DNA of 38,514 nucleotides from an uncultured Candidatus Berkelbacteria bacterium (GTDB taxonomy: Bacteria > Patescibacteriota > UBA1384 > UBA12157), in the NCBI GenBank assembly GCA_903877885.1, contig CAIRFN010000001.1:1-38514 (forward strand), given 5' to 3'. This document shows, piece after piece, positions 37,026 through 38,514 of this stretch. How positions within the stretch are numbered: the stretch's first letter is position 1; the number at the start of each line of letters is the position of its first letter. Under the pieces are notes generated by a model, which made no database searches, was not told the DNA's origin, and worked only from the letters and a program-made list of their open reading frames with translations. The translations under genes and the position numbers were made by a program.

Positions 37026-38378
37026 ATGTCTATGGATCAAACAATTTTTAAAGCATATGATATTCGGGGGATTTACCCGACGCAAATTAACGAAGATCTG
37101 GTTTACAAAATCGGTCAGGCCTATGCTGCGATCATTAAACCAAATGGCAAAGTGGCAGTCGGCATGGATGTTCGGCTATCATCGCCAGAACTAAAAAAAG
37201 CCTTAATCGAAGGTTTAACCGATGCTGGTATCAATGTATTGGACGTCGGTTTAATTTCGACGGAAATGATTTATTTTGCGACTGGTTTTTACAAACTGGC
37301 TGGCGGAATTCAAATTACCGCCTCGCATAACCCGGCTGAATATAACGGGATGAAAATGGTTCGCGAAGAGGCGATTCCGATTTCTTCGGATACCGGGATT
37401 TTTGCGATTCGCGATTGGGTGGCATCGAATCAGGAAAAAATATCAGTGACAGAAAAAGGCCAAGTCGAAACCAAAGATATTTTGGCGGATTTTGTCAAAT
37501 TTGCGCTTGGTTTTATTGAAATTGATAAATTAAAATCAACTAAACTGGTTTATAATCCAAATTTTGGTTATGAAGGTGTTGTTTTAAAAAAGGCCGTGGA
37601 ACTGGGAAATTTGCCTCTAGATTTGGTTGGGTTAAACGAAAATCCCGATGGAAACTTTCCTAAAGGCCGGCCCGATCCATTTGTACCGGAAAATCGTCCA
37701 GAGTTCGTCGAATTAGTTAAATCTTCGGGCGCAGATTTGGGTGTGGCTTGGGATGCTGACGCTGATCGCGTTTTCTTTTGTACTAAAAATGGCCAATTTG
37801 TTGAGCCGTATTATTTGAATGCGTTACTGATTAAAGGTGTCTTGAAAAAAAATCCTGGCGCAACGATTATTTATGATCCGCGTTACACCTGGGCTTTGAT
37901 TGACGCGGCTAATGAAAATGGCGGCAAAGCCGATATTTGTCGAGTAGGGCATTCGTTTATCAAGGAAAAGATGCGCGAAGTCGATGCGGTTTTTTCGGGC
38001 GAAAGTTCGGGGCATACTTATTTCAAAGATTTTTACTATGCTGATTCCGGGCTGATTCCACTTCTTATAGTTTTGGAAATGATATCAACCGAAGGAAATC
38101 TGGACGAACTTTTGCAACCTTATTTTGCCAAATATTTTATTTCCGGCGAAATTAATACTAAGACTGACAAAGCTCAAGAAATTATGAAAGAACTGGAAGA
38201 AAAATATAGCGACGGTCAAATTTCTAAAATCGATGGACTTTCGATCGAATACTCTGATTGGCGCGCTTCGATTCGCACTTCCAACACCGAACCATTACTA
38301 CGCTTAAACGTCGAAGCCAAATCCGAAGCCAAGATGGAAGAGATGAGAGATGAAGTATTAAATTTAGTTAATCAATAA
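37026..38378 (+). CDS. Phosphomannomutase/phosphoglucomutase
   Basis: A 450-residue alpha-D-phosphohexomutase that interconverts hexose 6- and 1-phosphates. The phosphoserine is S100 in TASHNPAEYNGMK, metal is held by DADADR (about 243-248), the sugar loop is FSGESSGHTYF, and phosphate is bound by RTSNTEPLLRLN near the end. The Glu-Ser-Ser-Gly-His sugar loop suits both glucose and mannose. It provides the precursor for nucleotide sugars used by the glycosyltransferases at 21-30 kb. AAGGAG lies 4 nt before the ATG. The next gene follows after 14 nt. Confidence 0.94.
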   Translation: MSMDQTIFKAYDIRGIYPTQINEDLVYKIGQAYAAIIKPNGKVAVGMDVRLSSPELKKALIEGLTDAGINVLDVGLISTEMIYFATGFYKLAGGIQITASHNPAEYNGMKMVREEAIPISSDTGIFAIRDWVASNQEKISVTEKGQVETKDILADFVKFALGFIEIDKLKSTKLVYNPNFGYEGVVLKKAVELGNLPLDLVGLNENPDGNFPKGRPDPFVPENRPEFVELVKSSGADLGVAWDADADRVFFCTKNGQFVEPYYLNALLIKGVLKKNPGATIIYDPRYTWALIDAANENGGKADICRVGHSFIKEKMREVDAVFSGESSGHTYFKDFYYADSGLIPLLIVLEMISTEGNLDELLQPYFAKYFISGEINTKTDKAQEIMKELEEKYSDGQISKIDGLSIEYSDWRASIRTSNTEPLLRLNVEAKSEAKMEEMRDEVLNLVNQ

Positions 38379-38392
38379 AATAAGGAGCCAAT

Positions 38393-38514
38393 ATGCCAGA
38401 ATTTAGTCCTAATCCAGACTTTTTAAAAGAAAAGTATCAGAGTGTTCAAAATCCAGACGGAACGCGCGGATTGCATAATGCGCCGGAAGTCCAACGATCG
38501 GCAAATTTTGTATC
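38393..38514 (+). CDS. Start of an unknown gene, cut by the window end
   Basis: AAGGAG lies about 6 nt upstream of the ATG. The visible 40 codons encode MPEFSPNPDFLKEKYQSVQN, then PDGTRGLHNAPEVQRSANFV. No family can be assigned from this part. It is spaced as the second gene of an operon with the phosphohexomutase. Confidence 0.65.
   Translation, partial: MPEFSPNPDFLKEKYQSVQNPDGTRGLHNAPEVQRSANFV

Noticed and set aside
1-38514. CRISPR array or cas genes
   Set aside because: No regularly spaced repeats were seen and no Cas-like protein is encoded.
1-38514. Recoding of TGA as glycine
   Set aside because: TGA serves as the stop in several ATGA overlaps (1632, 21064, 22131), and no frame needs it as sense.

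Overview
The window reads as a bacterial chromosome segment carrying an integrated mobile element, most likely from the Candidate Phyla Radiation (Patescibacteria). This rests on the small AT-rich genes, the DUF5659-type small protein, short proteins of the 50-60 residue type common in such elements, a VanW-like protein, a K+-independent-type membrane pyrophosphatase and several apparently leaderless genes. TGA is used as a stop in several ATGA overlaps, so the Gracilibacteria/Absconditabacteria code is not in use. The phylum call is inference.

Positions 1 to about 17.7 kb are the mobile element; its left end lies outside the window. A minus-strand operon (8937 to 447) encodes a GrpE-like factor, a large Hsp70-like ATPase, a membrane-anchored protein with a degenerate J-like N-terminus, a second single-span membrane protein, a classical AAA ATPase, two small membrane proteins (one with a sunset-type domain), two unrecognised proteins, a macro-domain protein and a 50-residue protein. 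It is preceded by a roughly 270-nt structured leader with alternative pairings and a terminator hairpin. A small helix-turn-helix protein (9258-9470) and a divergent promoter pair separate it from a plus-strand module: a 703-residue unknown, a DUF5659-type protein, a small paralogue of the 50-residue protein, a primase-helicase, three accessory proteins and a serine recombinase. The recombinase follows a pseudoknot-like RNA that covers its ribosome binding site, and its last codons run into tRNA-Ser(GCT).

From 17.7 to 19.1 kb is a minus-strand tRNA cluster: tRNA-Arg(GCG), a LAGLIDADG homing endonuclease reading into tRNA-Ser(TGA), two overlapping tiny membrane proteins, and tRNA-Ser(GCT). A stand-alone receiver-domain protein follows.

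From 19.6 to 29.8 kb is a cell-surface polysaccharide locus on the plus strand: a Wzx-type flippase, four GT4-like glycosyltransferases, two O-antigen ligase/polymerase-like membrane proteins and an anchored glycoside-hydrolase-like protein. A NYN-domain nuclease gene interrupts it, flanked by two hairpins that look like short minus-strand RNAs with their own promoters.

From 29.8 kb to the end are chromosomal genes: membrane pyrophosphatase, a small protein, a VanW-type envelope protein, an unknown membrane protein with a consensus promoter, pyrG bracketed by an inverted pair of about 90-bp palindromic repeats, a phosphohexomutase that probably feeds sugar nucleotides to the polysaccharide locus, and a truncated final gene.

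The most notable parts are the element-borne Hsp70/J-like/GrpE-like/AAA/macro operon, the structured RNAs ahead of that operon and of the recombinase, the NYN-flanking RNAs, and the homing endonuclease embedded in a tRNA operon.
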